A DNA stretch of 64,000 nucleotides from Enoplolaimus lenunculus. Taxonomy: Eukaryota > Nematoda > Enoplea > Enoplida > Thoracostomopsidae. The position numbers were made by a program, and so were the translations under genes. Of this stretch, positions 12,705-24,660 are shown in pieces (position 1 is the stretch's first letter; each line of letters opens with the position of its first letter). The stretch is taken from positions 283,935 to 347,934 of the forward strand of contig JASANG010003383.1 of the NCBI GenBank assembly GCA_030248215.1. The letters run 5' to 3'. The notes beneath the pieces were generated by a model, which ran no database searches, was not told the DNA's origin, and worked only from the letters and a program-made list of their open reading frames with translations.

Positions 12705-12904
12705 GGCCAATGTAAAGAACAGGGGCGGAACAGTATTGTAGGCATATTCCTAAGCCTAAGCCTAAGCCTAAAGCTAAGCGTCGGAATGAGCATATTCCTA
12801 AGCCTAAGCGTAAGCCTAAAGCCAAGCAAAAACAGTCTAAAGCTTAAGCTTATTCTATTCTAGTCCCACAGAAAAACTCTGCGCCCCTGATCTTTACATG
12901 GGCC
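12705..12904 (+). mobile_element. hAT-1 MITE with TTAGGC-like repeats, complete copy
   Basis: 200 bp flanked by the exact 8-bp duplication GAATTTAT (12697-12704, 12905-12912). Ends GGCCAATGTAAAGAACAGG and CTGATCTTTACATGGGCC. Two CCTAAG blocks, each introduced by GCATATTCCTAAG, then the conserved right part TCTAAAGCTTAAGCTTA. Confidence 0.93.
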
Positions 12905-13138
12905 GAATTTATGTACAGCCAAATATTTGTTGAGATTTCAAATTATCATCAGCGCAAAAAGCTACGTTCAGGTCAACGTTTGCGTTCCGACGGATACAAC
13001 AAAAACCGCTTTCAACGCAGGCGCTCAACACATAAAAGTGATTGTTGATATTGTATTATAATTCTACCAATGTTTAATTTGATTTTAAAACTTAAGATAA
13101 GATAAAGTTTTCTTCATTTTGAAAAAACGTATTTCGTC

Positions 13139-14188
13139 CAGCGTCGGATTAAAGGGGGATCCGGACCCCGGACCAGCCACCAAAAGGGGCCTCCCACCAA
13201 CCGAAGACCCATATATGTTTCAATTAAACAAGCCAACAATTTTTTTCGCGGACCACGAAGTTATACAAGCTGTGAAACATTCCATACGGGAGCCCTCTAG
13301 GACCTGTTTGGGGCAGCCGACTATTTTTATTCCAACGCCGGTCGTACCACTACGGGATTTTTGGGGAGTACTGATTGCGTTCTACGGCCTTCGGCAGGGT
13401 TATATACAAGGGTGTACAAAATACTTTTCCAGTTGTTGAGATGTTCTTCATATTAATCGTGTTTTCTGGTTTCTACAAGATTGGGACTGGGCAGGTTAAG
13501 CCTATACCACCTGTCATTTGCGATCCCAAGCTTATGGTAGTACGATGGAAAGTTGCGTAGTCAGATTGGATGTTTTCAGGATAGGAACTACCGAATCAAA
13601 AGCCGAATCGAACAGTGTTTGGCAATATTTTTTTATTATTAAGCAATAAAATTCAAATAAATTGTTATATAAATCAATATTTTTTATTGCAGGTCACAAA
13701 TCTCAGAACTGAGATCAAGGTCGAAATATATACCAACGTTTAAAGCAATGCTGCTGGCATTGCGTTGACATTCTGAAATTATAGATATATGAACTTCGCA
13801 GTATGCAACATTTGGATTCAGATTCGGCAAATTAGCAATGGATTCGGATTCGGTTGAATTGTGGCTTCGGTGCCATCTTAAGATTGTGTTGAAATAATTT
13901 TTTTGAAGAATAGGGTGGTCGAAAAAGTTTAAAAAAGAAAAAACGGGGCCCGCATCGTCCATTTTCGGACTTCACAAAATTTCTAGACTTCGGTGGAATT
14001 GTAAATGACTTTTTTAAGTGCAAATCTGGAACAGTCCCAGGGCCGTAAATTATGTTCCGTACTTTTGGTACAATTTGTTTCATTAAAATGTATCACTTTA
14101 ACCTCTGGTGTATAAAATAATTATGGTTAATACAAGGGCCTGCAAGTCATATGGGCCCTGGGCCTCCCACCATCTTAATCCGGCCCTC
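13139..14188 (-). mobile_element. hAT-3 element, 1,050-bp non-autonomous copy
   Basis: Flanked by the exact 8-bp duplication ATTTCGTC (13131-13138, 14189-14196). Left end CAGCGTCGGATTAAAGGGGG; right end CTTAATCCGGCCCTC. It matches the copy at 51.6 kb in reverse orientation (shared GGATTCAGATTCGGCAAATT and GGAGCCCTCTAGGACCTGTT stretches). Open frames inside (13119-13439, 13684-13962, 13832-14083, part of 14151-14432) show no transposase motif. Confidence 0.9.
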
Positions 14189-14196
14189 ATTTCGTC

Positions 14197-15066
14197 ATAT
14201 ATTTCAAAACTTTAGTGTGGCGTTTCTTAATTTTCAAACTATTGCTGATGGTTTGAAGTGTTTAATGAAGTTCGCGATCTCGTTTCTGCTCAATTGGTCC
14301 CGTAGCCAAAACGACAGGACCGCGGAAGCTCTGCCTGTCTTCTGGAGAAGATATGCCTTTGAACATTTACTTATTAATATTCTAATGCAGATATTGTTGA
14401 AATGGAAAACCAGACGCTTTAACCAATGGTAGCATTATACATTGCTATTATAGAAGGGGTTACAATACACCTGTGGCCACTGCGCTTTGTAGGACTGCTA
14501 AAATCTTTCTTTGACCAGGTGTTCCGCCCCACAGTAAAATCCTAATGGATTACCCTTGTCCATAAAACAGAAGTTTTTATATAATAAGGTTGCCTGTCTT
14601 GCTAATTTCTATTTTTAATTCTAGTATAATTCAATTTCGAAATGGTTCGATTAGCTCTTGGAATTCATTTCGCTATATTCTGCGAGTGAAGGATCAGAAA
14701 TTTACGGATCCACCCTGGATGCACTTCCTTCTAACCATCACCTTAGAATATTTAGCTTTACAACAGTAGTATAACTTACTTTTAGACACATACGCTGGAT
14801 TGACTTGAGTATATGCGCAGCACAAGGTGCATATATTATCGTCCATTGATTTTATTAATCAACAACGGATATGCATATTAACTTTATGTATACATTTTTG
14901 TAATTCTTCGACTCTCAAGCTCGCAATAATACAGTTAGTCACGAATTAAGTACTTTTGGCTCTTGTACACTTCCTCTCCACATTAAATGTTAACCCTTAG
15001 GAGCCTTATCGCCACTTTTTGGGCAGAAAGTGTTTAGAAACAATGCGGACCCATCTTGTTAGAATG
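14197..15066. other. No feature seen
   Basis: Unique-looking AT-rich sequence after the hAT-3 element. Confidence 0.45.
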
Positions 15067-15252
15067 GGCCAGTGTAAAGAGCAGGGGCTGGACAGTATTA
15101 TAAGCATATTCCTAAGCCTAAACCTTAGCCTAATTCTAAACCTAAGCGTAAGAATAAGCATATTCCTAAGCCGAAGCCTAGCCAAGGCAAAAATTAGTCT
15201 AAAGCTTAAGCGTACTCTATTGCAGTCCCACAGAAAAACGTTCCGCCCCTGA
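15067..15252 (+). mobile_element. hAT-1 MITE, right end lost
   Basis: Left end GGCCAGTGTAAAGAGCAGGG, two CCTAAG blocks and the TCTAAAGCTTAAGCG motif are present. The right terminus stops at CCGCCCCTGATTG without CATGGGCC, and no target duplication is visible. Confidence 0.8.
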
Positions 15253-15821
15253 TTGAAACGTAAGTTTTTACAACGGTAAATTTTGTGTTGTTTTAACGAA
15301 TTGATAAAATTTGTTGAATTTGGGGTTGATATACGTGAAAAATTTTAGCTATGGTGCAATGTAAAAGCCGAAAATAAATAGCGTAGTAACATAATTGCAC
15401 GCCCTTGTGGGCAGCGTCACTCCACGCTGACCACTCTGCCGGTGGTTTCAGCGCTCTCACTTCAATCAGTGAACAAAAAAGTTGCTAATTTTCAAATGGT
15501 TTTAATGCTAACAGTTCCTTAAGTTTTCTAACTGCAAGTTGGCAATTTAATTTTGACAAGAATTTCTAATGGCATTATAGCCTATACAAGATATAAGCTT
15601 GTATGGTACAAAATGTACCAGTTCGCGTTGCGTTTTTGTTGCCTGACCACTAAATCTTTACAAAGGAACCTATCTATCGCGTGAAACACACGAAATGTTT
15701 TAAGAATCCAGTTGCGTACTCTTGCCAGAGTAATTATTCACTGAACATGGGGTGTTCCACAAGAGGCGTATTGTTTTCGTTCAAAAACTAAATAAAAACT
15801 GCAGTCTGCTAAAAATACCAC
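15253..15821. other. No feature seen
   Basis: No frame or repeat of note. Confidence 0.45.
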
Positions 15822-16265
15822 ACAGCCATCGGGTCTTTTCGGTTACCCGTCAGCCGACGTTTGCCCAAAAATGGTTGGATTTTGAATATTTTTACTTATT
15901 TGATCTGATCATCATGACCCGTCTGGACATTCCACGGCCAAATTTGAATTTAAAAATTCGAAATTTTTGTCGAAAAGGTAGCCAAGTTTCATACCTTTCG
16001 ACGCAGTTTGCAGAGCTGAGTTGGTGTTAAATTTTGTGCAATCAGATGTTTGGCTAGCTAGTTATGGTAAAATAACAAACTGATATATCTTGCTTTTTGA
16101 CAAAAAATTTTAAATTGAATTTTTCAATAATTTAAATTTGGGCGTTGAATAATATTAATCAGGAGAGATCATGAGGAGAAGCTCAAATATGCAATAAATT
16201 TTCAAAATCCAGCCGTTTTTGGGCGAACTCCAACTGGGGAGATAGCCGAAAACACCCCAGCCATC
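15822..16265. mobile_element. Fold-back repeat element, copy 1
   Basis: The left arm (GTTTGCCCAAAAATGGTTGG, then ATTTTGAATATTTT) is an imperfect reverse complement of the right arm (AAAATCCAGCCGTTTTTGGG, near 16204-16224). The same structure with different spacing occurs at 46868-47430, and a part occurs at 58640-59045. Non-coding. Confidence 0.65.
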
Positions 16266-17170
16266 ACAATATATACTTTGCACTTTGCACCACAGGTTAC
16301 TCAGGATCCATTCACACAAAGTTAATGTTCTTATTCTCCCTTTAAAACAAACATCATTGACTCCTACTATGATTTACATACGTAATATGTATAATGCTAT
16401 TATTATCCAGTTGTGGGAAAGTTTAAAGAGCGAAGTTTAATAGAACTTACTCAATTTTATAAAACAACACTGTTTATCCAACATGTGATAGCGGCTCGTA
16501 TATCAAAATATTTTTAAATTTAAGTAAATATATCTAGGCATGTACTTTTTAAATACGAAGCGGCTTTCACGGCCAATTTGCTTTAAAATTTCGGTCATTA
16601 CAGAACGTCCAACTTATATAATCATTAAAAGTTTTCTAATTCAAAGCGTTGATCTGTGCCAAGCGAGTGAAATGTATACCTTGGGAGACTCATGTTAACG
16701 AAGGGTGTTTCCTTTACAAGCGTGACAGTAAATAGCTCAGATTTAAGCTTTAGTGTAATGTTTGCGCTTAGGTTTTGGGTAAAAGTTTAGCTCGTTCGTG
16801 ATTGACAATCTATAATTTGGTTCTTTACAAATTGAAGTATTTTTCAAACAATCTTTACCCGACCCGCGTTTGCCCGCGGGTGCAACTCTAGTACAGCTAC
16901 TTAAAAGTTTGGAATGCTGCGAAAATTTGTTAGAAGCCTACCCATATTTAAAGTATTGTGCTTAGTATGAAATTGACACCAAATATTTAAGTTTAATGTT
17001 AAAAACGTGGTCAAGTATAACCAAATTACAGTCACGCGCAATTATATTGCATTTTGCAACAATTACTTTGCGAAAAAAGGTAATCAGACACTTTATTTGA
17101 TTTTCGTGATTTTCGTGTCATTTGTCAAAAAATTTCAAGCCAAATCAATTTTGAACGTAAGTGTGATTTT
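16266..17170. other. No gene seen
   Basis: A GC-rich patch CCGACCCGCGTTTGCCCGCG at about 16858-16880 has a relative at 20345-20368 (CCGACCCGCGTTGGCTCGCG), suggesting another small repeat family. Confidence 0.45.
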
Positions 17171-17406
17171 CACTGTACATTTCAATGAGTTGACTAATTA
17201 ACCAAGAGAATTACTTATTATTGGTTCTGTTTGAGTTTAATAACAGAAAAAATTAACTACCTCTGAGCTGTTTTAATAATTCTAGATTACTTAATTAACT
17301 CAGAATGAGTTCAATCAATTCGGAATTCTGAGTTCCGAGAGACCTAAACGCAGAGCTCAAACTTCTGAGTGGATTCATCTAAATCAACTCACTGAAATTT
17401 ACAGTG
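17171..17406. mobile_element. AACTCAG-rich MITE, copy 3
   Basis: Ends CACTGTACATTTCAATGAG and CTCACTGAAATTTACAGTG, with internal AACTCAGAATGAGTTCAATC and GGAATTCTGAGTT shared with the other copies. Confidence 0.75.
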
Positions 17407-18096
17407 TTTGCACTAAACATTACTGATAACAAACAAATAATCAGCTAACTTTTATCACGTATACTTAAAATTACATTTTATCCCTTCTCGTTGAGTTACA
17501 GAATGACGTGTGCTGTCAGCTTGAGATGAAGGCTAATTAGCTTCTAAACTGTTTAAGTGAGATTTATTAGTAGAGATTAAGGATCAGGATACCGCAACAG
17601 TTTTATCAACAAACAATTAAATGCTCCTAAAATTAGGTACTTGTCCTCTAAAAAAGCTTGGGACCTGCCCTCTATAAGCTTGAACGTAATAATTTGTTGT
17701 TTAACTTAAATCGCCGAACGGACTAACTAAACTAGAATTTTAAGTTTACGTTCAACTAACATTTTTAAGTTTAGGTCGAGTTTAAAAGCAAAACTTATTT
17801 TTAGTTTAAGGTATAAGTGCTGCTCAGAAACTATAATTTTAGCATTTACCAATTTTAAATTAAATCGAAAATATGCCATATTTGAAACGAGTTTAACTCT
17901 AACCTATCAGTTAGTTTGGTTAACCTAGGAAGTTATTTTAATACTGCTAGATTAGCTTAAACTTAAATCAGTTAGTTTAAGCTTTTAGAGAGCGCATAAG
18001 GTTAATGTTTTTGCTGAAATGAACAATGAGTATCAATTACAATTAATCGAACCAAATTACACACTAAACCAGTATTTGTGAAAAACGTTTTATCTT
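17407..18096. other. No feature seen
   Basis: AT-rich; many TTTAAG/CTTAAA words but no array. Confidence 0.45.
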
Positions 18097-18104
18097 TACC
18101 TGGC

Positions 18105-18258
18105 TGGCCCGTAGCCAGCTCACCTTGTTAGCGGGGCTAAAAATTTGAGGAGCATACAAATTTTTCGTTGATCTACAAGCAAAGTCCAAAACTTTCTAAG
18201 AAGTAGAAAATTTTCCTGCGGAGGGCTGAGGTCCCTACCCCTTTGGCTACTGGCCCCC
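18105..18258 (+). mobile_element. hAT-2 MITE, complete copy
   Basis: 154 bp with a near-perfect 8-bp duplication (TACCTGGC at 18097-18104, TACCTGAC at 18259-18266). Starts TGGCCCGTAGCCAGCTCACC, ends GGCTACTGGCCCCC. Core GAGCATACAAATTTTTCGTTG matches the family. Confidence 0.85.
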
Positions 18259-18266
18259 TACCTGAC

Positions 18267-18800
18267 CAACCAGATGAAATTAAATAATTTAACTTTCCAA
18301 ATTGTGAGAATATTATTTTATACTGAAAGCACGCGTGAGAAAAAACTCTAAACGCTCTAAACCTCGTATATTTAGTGCGAAGTCACAGAACAAACATACG
18401 CAACGACTGTTTCTGAAACCTGATCTGAAAGATGCAACCTGATTCAAAGCTTCTAAACGGCCAAACCCGTGGGTGGTAATACCTTTCATTAAGTCAAAAT
18501 GACGTTACTTCACAGTTTAAAGAAATTGAAAATACAAAAGATTAAAATAAAAACTTCCGAGTTTATAAAAAATAACTTAGAAGACAACATTTTTTAAAAT
18601 CTGATTTTAGTTTATTATTTTGAATCCTATTTTTGGGCCGTCGCTAGTAGTAAGGCAAAGCGATTGTTTTTTTTTCAAAAAAGTTTAACATTCCGTTTGA
18701 AGAGTTTTCGCCCGTTTTTAAGTTAATATGCAAAATCCTTGCTTAGTTTACGACTAAGTTTTGAGCTCAATAACACTTTAAGCTTGTTGCGGACCTAAGT
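18267..18800. other. No feature seen
   Basis: AT-rich; leads into the candidate exon at 18801. Confidence 0.4.
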
Positions 18801-18899
18801 ATGCTTCATAGCCGCCTGGTATTTGTGGATAAAATGAAATTTGAAGATAAGAAGTGTATTATTTCACGGTGGCACGGGTACAGTGATTTATTCGAAGAT
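18801..18899 (+). CDS. Possible coding exon (33 codons) ending at a strong splice donor
   Basis: From the ATG at 18801 a 33-codon frame runs through ISRWHGYSDLFED and meets GTAAGTATAC, a near-ideal 5' splice site. The frame is open slightly upstream (10 codons to a stop). It is one of few non-repeat stretches in the window that looks codon-like. No partner exon, homologue or promoter was recognised, so it may be chance. Confidence 0.2.
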
Positions 18900-18964
18900 G
18901 TAAGTATACATTTAAAAATCGGGCTATTCTAATTACACTTCCGTCCTCCAGTTTGACGTTTAAG

Positions 18965-19075
18965 CTTAAGCTAGGCATCGGACAATGCCTTATCTATTTG
19001 CTTCAGCATAATTTTAAACTTACCCCTTTGTCCAAGCCTATTTCTGTCTAAGTCTAAGACAATAAGCTTATAAAC
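18965..19075. repeat. Degenerate TTAGGC-like hexamers
   Basis: TAAGCTTAAGCTAGGCATCG and CAAGCCTATTTCTGTCTAAG words; an old hAT-1 interior. Confidence 0.35.
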
Positions 19076-19547
19076 AACGTTAAATCTTGGAAAAACCGTA
19101 GCGGAGCCAATATTTTTGCATATACAAAGAACCAGGGTTGGAACTGGCAACAGCCAAGACTCGCACACTAGAGTCGGTCCCGGACCCAAATATTGGGGTC
19201 GTGGGTATAGTGGGGTGGGCCTGCGTCCAAAGTTTTGGCCCACGAGCCGAAATAAGTTGGAACGGTGCATGACTATTTTGTCTTAAGCCGATGAAATAGA
19301 CTGCTGGTTTGAAATTGTATGATATAGATACGTATATTTGAACCTTAGTTCCTAACAATCTTCATACTTACTGCACTCATGGCGTAGATTTGGAAAGAGA
19401 AGTTACGTTCTATAAAAAATTTTGGAAGAGGTGTTTTTTCGATCCGAACTGAAACCAAGTCTAAACAACGTGTTGAGAAATATCAAGTGGGTTACACCAC
19501 AAATCCCCCTGGCTACGCCCCTTGGACTTCGGCTTTTGCACACTTAG
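19076..19547. other. No gene supported
   Basis: GC-richer patch at 19160-19260 with TCGGTCCCGGACCC; two overlapping minus-strand frames of 92-99 codons without recognisable motifs. Confidence 0.4.
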
Positions 19548-19555
19548 GGACACAT

Positions 19556-19753
19556 TAAAGTGATGGGAGGTCCGAGGCTCATATGACTAGCAGATCCTTT
19601 TATTAATCATCATTATTGTATTCACCAAAGCTTAAAATGACTCATTTTAATGAAACAAATTGTACCAGTCCGTGGGTTTTCGGTTGGTGCGAATCCCCTT
19701 TTGTTGGGAGGCCCGGGGTCCAGGTCCTTTGCGACCCATTTAATCCGGCGCAG
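19556..19753 (+). mobile_element. hAT-3 internal-deletion copy
   Basis: 198 bp with 8-bp flanks TGCACACT/TGTACACT (19548-19555, 19754-19761). It keeps only the left (GGGAGGTCCGAGGCTCATATG) and right (GGGAGGCCCGGGGTCCAGG ... AATCCGGCGCAG) portions of the 1-kb element. A typical small deletion derivative. Confidence 0.75.
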
Positions 19754-19761
19754 TGTACACT

Positions 19762-20774
19762 ACCTTACAGCCTTTGGCTTAGCATAATGATAGCTTAAGC
19801 CTAAGCCTTTTCCAATACCTGTGTTTAAGCCGTAACTCGTGTCTTCACTTATTTCGTCCACAGTAGTAATTGAGCTTGTTGGTTATATAGAATGTTTCGC
19901 GGGTCGGCGCTAGGGACCCAGCGGCCGGCCGGCCGGTCTCGTGTCCTAAAAACCCGGGTCGATTTTGAAACCTGTATGGAACGACGATACGCGTCATTCT
20001 CGTTCGATATACAAGATTAATATTCAGAATTAATATTGTTCCAATCAGAGTGAGATCCGGGTAACGAGTTTTCGACCCGAACTGCACAGATAAATTTTTA
20101 ACCGCAGGTTTACCCGGGCTAAAATCTTTTTTCAATGAACTTTACGGCTACGTTTTGGTGGAGTTGCGAAAATTTAACAAAAGCAACAAATATTAAACCC
20201 AAATAAAATCGAAATGATAGGAAAAACTCTGGCACTTATAATAACGTATTTATGCAATTCATCGTTTAGGATTTGGTGCAGGTAAGCATTAATAATTTTT
20301 CACCCACTTGGTACAAATCATTACCCGAGGGTTGACCCAAGTCTCAAATTCTCTATCCGACCCGCGTTGGCTCGCGGTTTTAGTCCCACTCTGGTTTCAA
20401 TATCGTCAGCATTTATTTTAATTACAATTCGAAAAAGCCTAAAATCAAATGTTGCTGAACGAACAAAAATTTTTAATTACACTACCATTTTTGAACCGGA
20501 ATGATCTTGTTGCTCAGAATTAGGTTAACGGAAAACCGAAAAAACTCAAGCCTCAATTTAAAGCTGAACGTTTGTTTTTAGTAAACATAACTGTTGAGCG
20601 CTTGAATGTTACCGCTTGGGTACGTTGATTTCCAGGTTTCGTTTGACATTGCTACAGTGTGCGTATGTGCTTAGGCGTAGTATTGTTTATGTGCTACTGT
20701 TAGTGTTACTTTACACCGAAATCGTATTACGAAACACAAAGTACATATGAAAGTACCGTATTTTCTAATCCGAC
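19762..20774. other. No gene seen
   Basis: Holds a few hexamers (19790-19812), a GGCC run at 19921-19936 and several ACCCGGGT/ACCCGAG words between 19960 and 20350 that look like remnants of a small palindromic repeat. Confidence 0.4.
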
Positions 20775-20777
20775 TAA

Positions 20778-20942
20778 GGGTTGCGCTATAACTTTGTTGA
20801 CGTCCGGCGCCGTCCGTCACAGTGCGTTACCGGGCGTCGCCGTACGGTATTCTACGTGCGTAATTTCACCGACGATAACGCACGGTGACGGACGGCGCCG
20901 AACGGTGACAGGCGGCGCCGTACGACGAGTATAGCGCCACCC
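20778..20942. mobile_element. CpG-rich Harbinger-like MITE, copy 1
   Basis: 165 bp flanked by TAA on both sides. Ends GGGTTGCGCTATAAC and GTATAGCGCCACCC. The interior is a strong CpG-rich palindrome (GACGTCCGGCGCCGTCCGTC near the left, GACGGACGGCGCCG near the right). TWA duplications suggest the PIF/Harbinger superfamily. Confidence 0.8.
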
Positions 20943-21069
20943 TAAAAATTTTAGAAATTTAGATTTCCGAAAAACTATGCCGTAATAAAATTGAGCAAAA
21001 TTATATAGCTAATAAATTCATTATAGTTGGCTTAGATTCAAAACATTGAAGTTGCAAACACCAGCCTAA

Positions 21070-21247
21070 GGGTTTGCGCTATACATTACTGTGCCAGACG
21101 CCGACGCGCGCTGCCAGACACAGCTATGCGCTGCTAACTCGTGTCCATTAAAAATACATTTTCTCAAAAAAACTATTTGGTATCGTGCGGTAACGCGCAA
21201 CGCCGTCCGGTGGCGCGCGATGCCATCCGCCGAGTACAGCGCAACCC
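21070..21247. mobile_element. CpG-rich Harbinger-like MITE, copy 2
   Basis: Left TAA then GGGTTTGCGCTATACATTAC; right GAGTACAGCGCAACCC. Internal CG-rich palindromic halves as in copy 1. The right-hand TWA is mutated (GAA). Confidence 0.75.
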
Positions 21248-22671
21248 GAACACAGCGCTCAATAAGTAGAGTCCTTTATTTCGTACTGTACACAAGTATC
21301 CAGCATTTACCTCCAATAATCGAAGGACAATCGCTTTTTCGAAGTTGTGCAATCCGACCAACGCTGAGTACAGACGTTTTTCGTGACAGTTTTCGAGGCA
21401 TTGACAGAACAACATACAAAATGATATATATTTGTTAAATAAAGATACGTTTATTAATAAAAGATTAATAATTTTCTTAAGAGTAAATATGAATATTAGT
21501 CAAAGTTGTTACAATTATTGCAATACTATCATCTTAAAATGTAATGCAGCATGCACATTTTTCATTGCGTGGCGGTTCAGCGTAGCCTTGGTCTGTGTTT
21601 TGTTTATAGGAAATTTTAAGCGAAAAAATCAGCTTGAACCACGTCGGAAATAGCTATGGTAGGCTATAACTATTTATAATAAGGTATCGTGATATACCGT
21701 TTATTTTTCGCTTGAAATAACAATAAAACAATTCTGACGTCTTGTAGTTTGATAGTTGACGCAATTTGACAACCTTCCGGTTTAGGCTTAGGCTAAGGCT
21801 TAGGTTTGGAATTAATTAAATAAAGCGTCTTAACCAAATTTGTGAAATACTAATTTCGCGTTCTGACCTATTCTAACCATACAGTGAATAGTAAAATTAA
21901 AGCTACAAGCTGACATGACAAAATTACAATAAACATTGAATTAAATATCTTTCTTTATTTACTAACTTGTTTATACAGTTGCAAAATGTTTTTTAATGTT
22001 TTACCGACAATCAGTTTTAAGGTTTTTCTCATCATGCCGCTATGAAACTATGCGTTCACCCTCAAACATATGGGCTGGCGCAATATCGCTTCCAGTTATG
22101 ACCCGTTCTAGCGTTTCTTAACACTTTATTAAAAACAGGCAACTCTTTCTCAACAGCTAAAAACACACTCATAATCTAAAAAAACTAATAAAATAAAATT
22201 TAGAAGAGAAATATATTAAAAATGAGTATATTATTTAACAGAGTATAGAAAATATCATTAAACAAAACAAATCAACCTTAATATGGGTACTATTTCAGTT
22301 ATTTCAAACACCATATGCAATCATATATTAATACTATACAACCTACAAATCTGCTTGGTGGCAGCCAAAAGGGGGGGGCAACGAGTCCATACCACCCCCA
22401 GTGGCATTGCAAAATTGTATTTCTGTCAGTAACTTTAATGTAAGCTGAAGAAAATTGAGTTATGCCGATATATACATGTGCTTAAGTAATTGTCGTGGCT
22501 TTTCAATTCGAAATCCTATCGTATCCGTAGGTAATTGCGCAAAACAAAGGCACCAGCCCCTTTGTAGAAACTTTGGCCTCGTTTTTGAGTCCTAATACAT
22601 CCGCGTGTTCTCAACCTGGAATGTTTGACCTCTTCCGCTAGCAAGTTAGGTTGGCCGCCGGTTTTGAGTTC
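21248..22671. other. No gene seen
   Basis: AT-rich, with a short TTTAGGCTTAGGCTAAGG run at 21781-21806 and a G run at 22372-22379. Confidence 0.45.
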
Positions 22672-22673
22672 TA

Positions 22674-23076
22674 CTGTAGCGACCCGGATGCGACGGGAAA
22701 CTGATATTTATTTGGCTCTCCAGAGGAGAGTCCGCCGTGTTATTCGGTTTTACGAATTGTTATTTATTTTTAACCAGCCATCCGCCGGCCGCCCTTCGTT
22801 ACTGATATATATCAGGTATTGCAACGACCCGTTGAATTAAACGTTTTTTATTTTGTATCAAAAGTCTGAGCGACAATGCAATGTTATACTTTAAGAGCGT
22901 ACTTTCAAAACTGCTTTAAAGTTTAGAACTCAATATATTTGGTCTTGGAATTATTTTACAATCAGAAATAATTGACATTTGTGGACTGTAGTTGGGTTTA
23001 GGGACTCCGTCCGCGTACGAACTCTTATTAAGGAGGATCCCCCTCTTATAACCCCCTCCTATTTGGGTCACTACAG
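22674..23076 (+). mobile_element. Tc1/mariner-like MITE, copy 2
   Basis: Left TA-CTGTAGCGACCCGGATG, right CTATTTGGGTCACTACAG. Colinear with copy 1 (GATATTTATTTGGC, GAATTAAACGTTTTTT). Diverged. Confidence 0.85.
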
Positions 23077-23078
23077 TG

Positions 23079-23580
23079 TACACCCTCATATTTTAATGAA
23101 CCAAAATAAGGCTTCTGTCGTGAGTTAAAAAAACGATGAAAATTTCTCGCTATCATTACTAGTCTCATAGTCGCAAATGCTTTTAATTCTTATACAGGTA
23201 CCTATATCTTAAATTAATTTTAGCTAAAATACTGATGTATATACCTCTAATGATACCTTGTGAGCAGTGCTTATTTCAAGACACTAATTGCAAAACAAAA
23301 CCGTTTTTATTGAAGGGTTTCATGTTTTCTTACCAAATATATATCATTCTACGTCGGTACTGAGTGCTAGCTTGAATAAGAGAGGCGTGTAGTCACGAAT
23401 TCACTTCTGAACGGTTTATAACGGCCATTGACCACAAAATCTGTGATCAAATGAAGCGAGCGACAATATTTTGTACCAGTAAATTCGAATGCCGAAAGTT
23501 GTTTATTTTTTGTGCAGTATAATAGTTTTAGTAGGCATAATTTAAATACTGTATAATTGCAAAGTTTTACATTTTAATTC
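23079..23580. other. No feature seen
   Basis: AT-rich unique-looking sequence. Confidence 0.45.
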
Positions 23581-23582
23581 TA

Positions 23583-23694
23583 TGCACCATCCAGGTTATA
23601 CGGATGACGCCATTGTCAAAACATGTCCGAACATTTCAATAATGACATGGACATTTTTTGACCGTGGCGTGCGCAGTATAACCTGGATGGTGCA
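23583..23694. mobile_element. Small MITE with 19-bp inverted ends
   Basis: 112 bp. TGCACCATCCAGGTTATAC at the left is matched exactly in reverse at the right (GTATAACCTGGATGGTGCA). The interior also pairs partly around CATGTCCGAACATTTC. Only one copy was seen in the window. Confidence 0.7.
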
Positions 23695-23756
23695 TTATCC
23701 GTTTGAAGCATACAAAAATATCGTCTACTGAAAAATTTAATTATGCGCTATTACTA

Positions 23757-24519
23757 ATGCGGGGTTTACATTAAAACTGGGACAGCATGGAACATGCTTT
23801 GTCCCATGTTGACTCCACATCAACTATAGAATTGGTCAACCATATATAAGGTCACCAGACAATAAAACTGAATATCATACCACACTAATGTACAAACCCC
23901 TTCTCTCGTGTCAACTAAACTTAATGTGTGCTAGTGTCATATGATATCACAGGAATTATAGTGAATAACATATTATATTCCCAATTTAGTACCAAATATC
24001 ATATGACATTCAACAAACAACTGTATGACAACATAGAACACTCTGCAAACAATGATAACTGTTACAAACTCTTTGCCGGACTACTAGAAAGCGCCAGATC
24101 GAGTTCTTCTGAATACTCAAAATAACGCACTAAATTTTATGCAGAACATATCAGACGCTTGAACTAAAGCTCAAATACTAACGATTTTTACACCCGCCTT
24201 TTGAGTCTGTCTGCGAATGTCATAACTTTCTTGTCTATCGATGTCATATGAGATTAGGCATACACAATACCTAGATATGTAATACATACTCATACACCTG
24301 TCAAATTGTAATATGAGGTCGACAGACAACAAAGGAAATGTCATATGACATCGACAAACAAAGGTGTGATCCGAAAGGTGTGATCCGATTATGATATTAG
24401 CAGACAAGTGCGGTTTTTGGAATGTAATATAGGGTTACTAACCAGACAAAATGCTACTCAAGATTTGATAGGGACAAATCGTATCGCACGCTGCCGCAGT
24501 TTTAACGTGAACCCCGCAT
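23757..24519. mobile_element. MITE of 763 bp with ATGCGGGGTTTACA ends and CATATG palindromes
   Basis: Left end ATGCGGGGTTTACATTAAAA and right end TTTTAACGTGAACCCCGCAT are inverted repeats. The interior holds several TCATATGA palindromes, including the 14-bp perfect palindrome ATGTCATATGACAT at 24338-24351. Diverged relatives of the interior occur near 60403-60650. The frames inside (23928-24125, 24171-24407) have no recognisable domain. Confidence 0.7.
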
Positions 24520-24660
24520 AAGCTCATTAATGAAATTAATATTTCTGATGAGCTTAAAAACTTCAAGTTTAGAAATAAATTCTAGAACAGCTTTTTTAAT
24601 TGGTTACAATGTGCTACCAGAAATGTTCACCGAGAAATTTGAGCAATAATTTCAGCCTAC

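Noticed and set aside
13119-13439. 106-codon frame as a transposase remnant
   Set aside because: No hAT transposase motif; it reads into the left end of a non-autonomous hAT-3.
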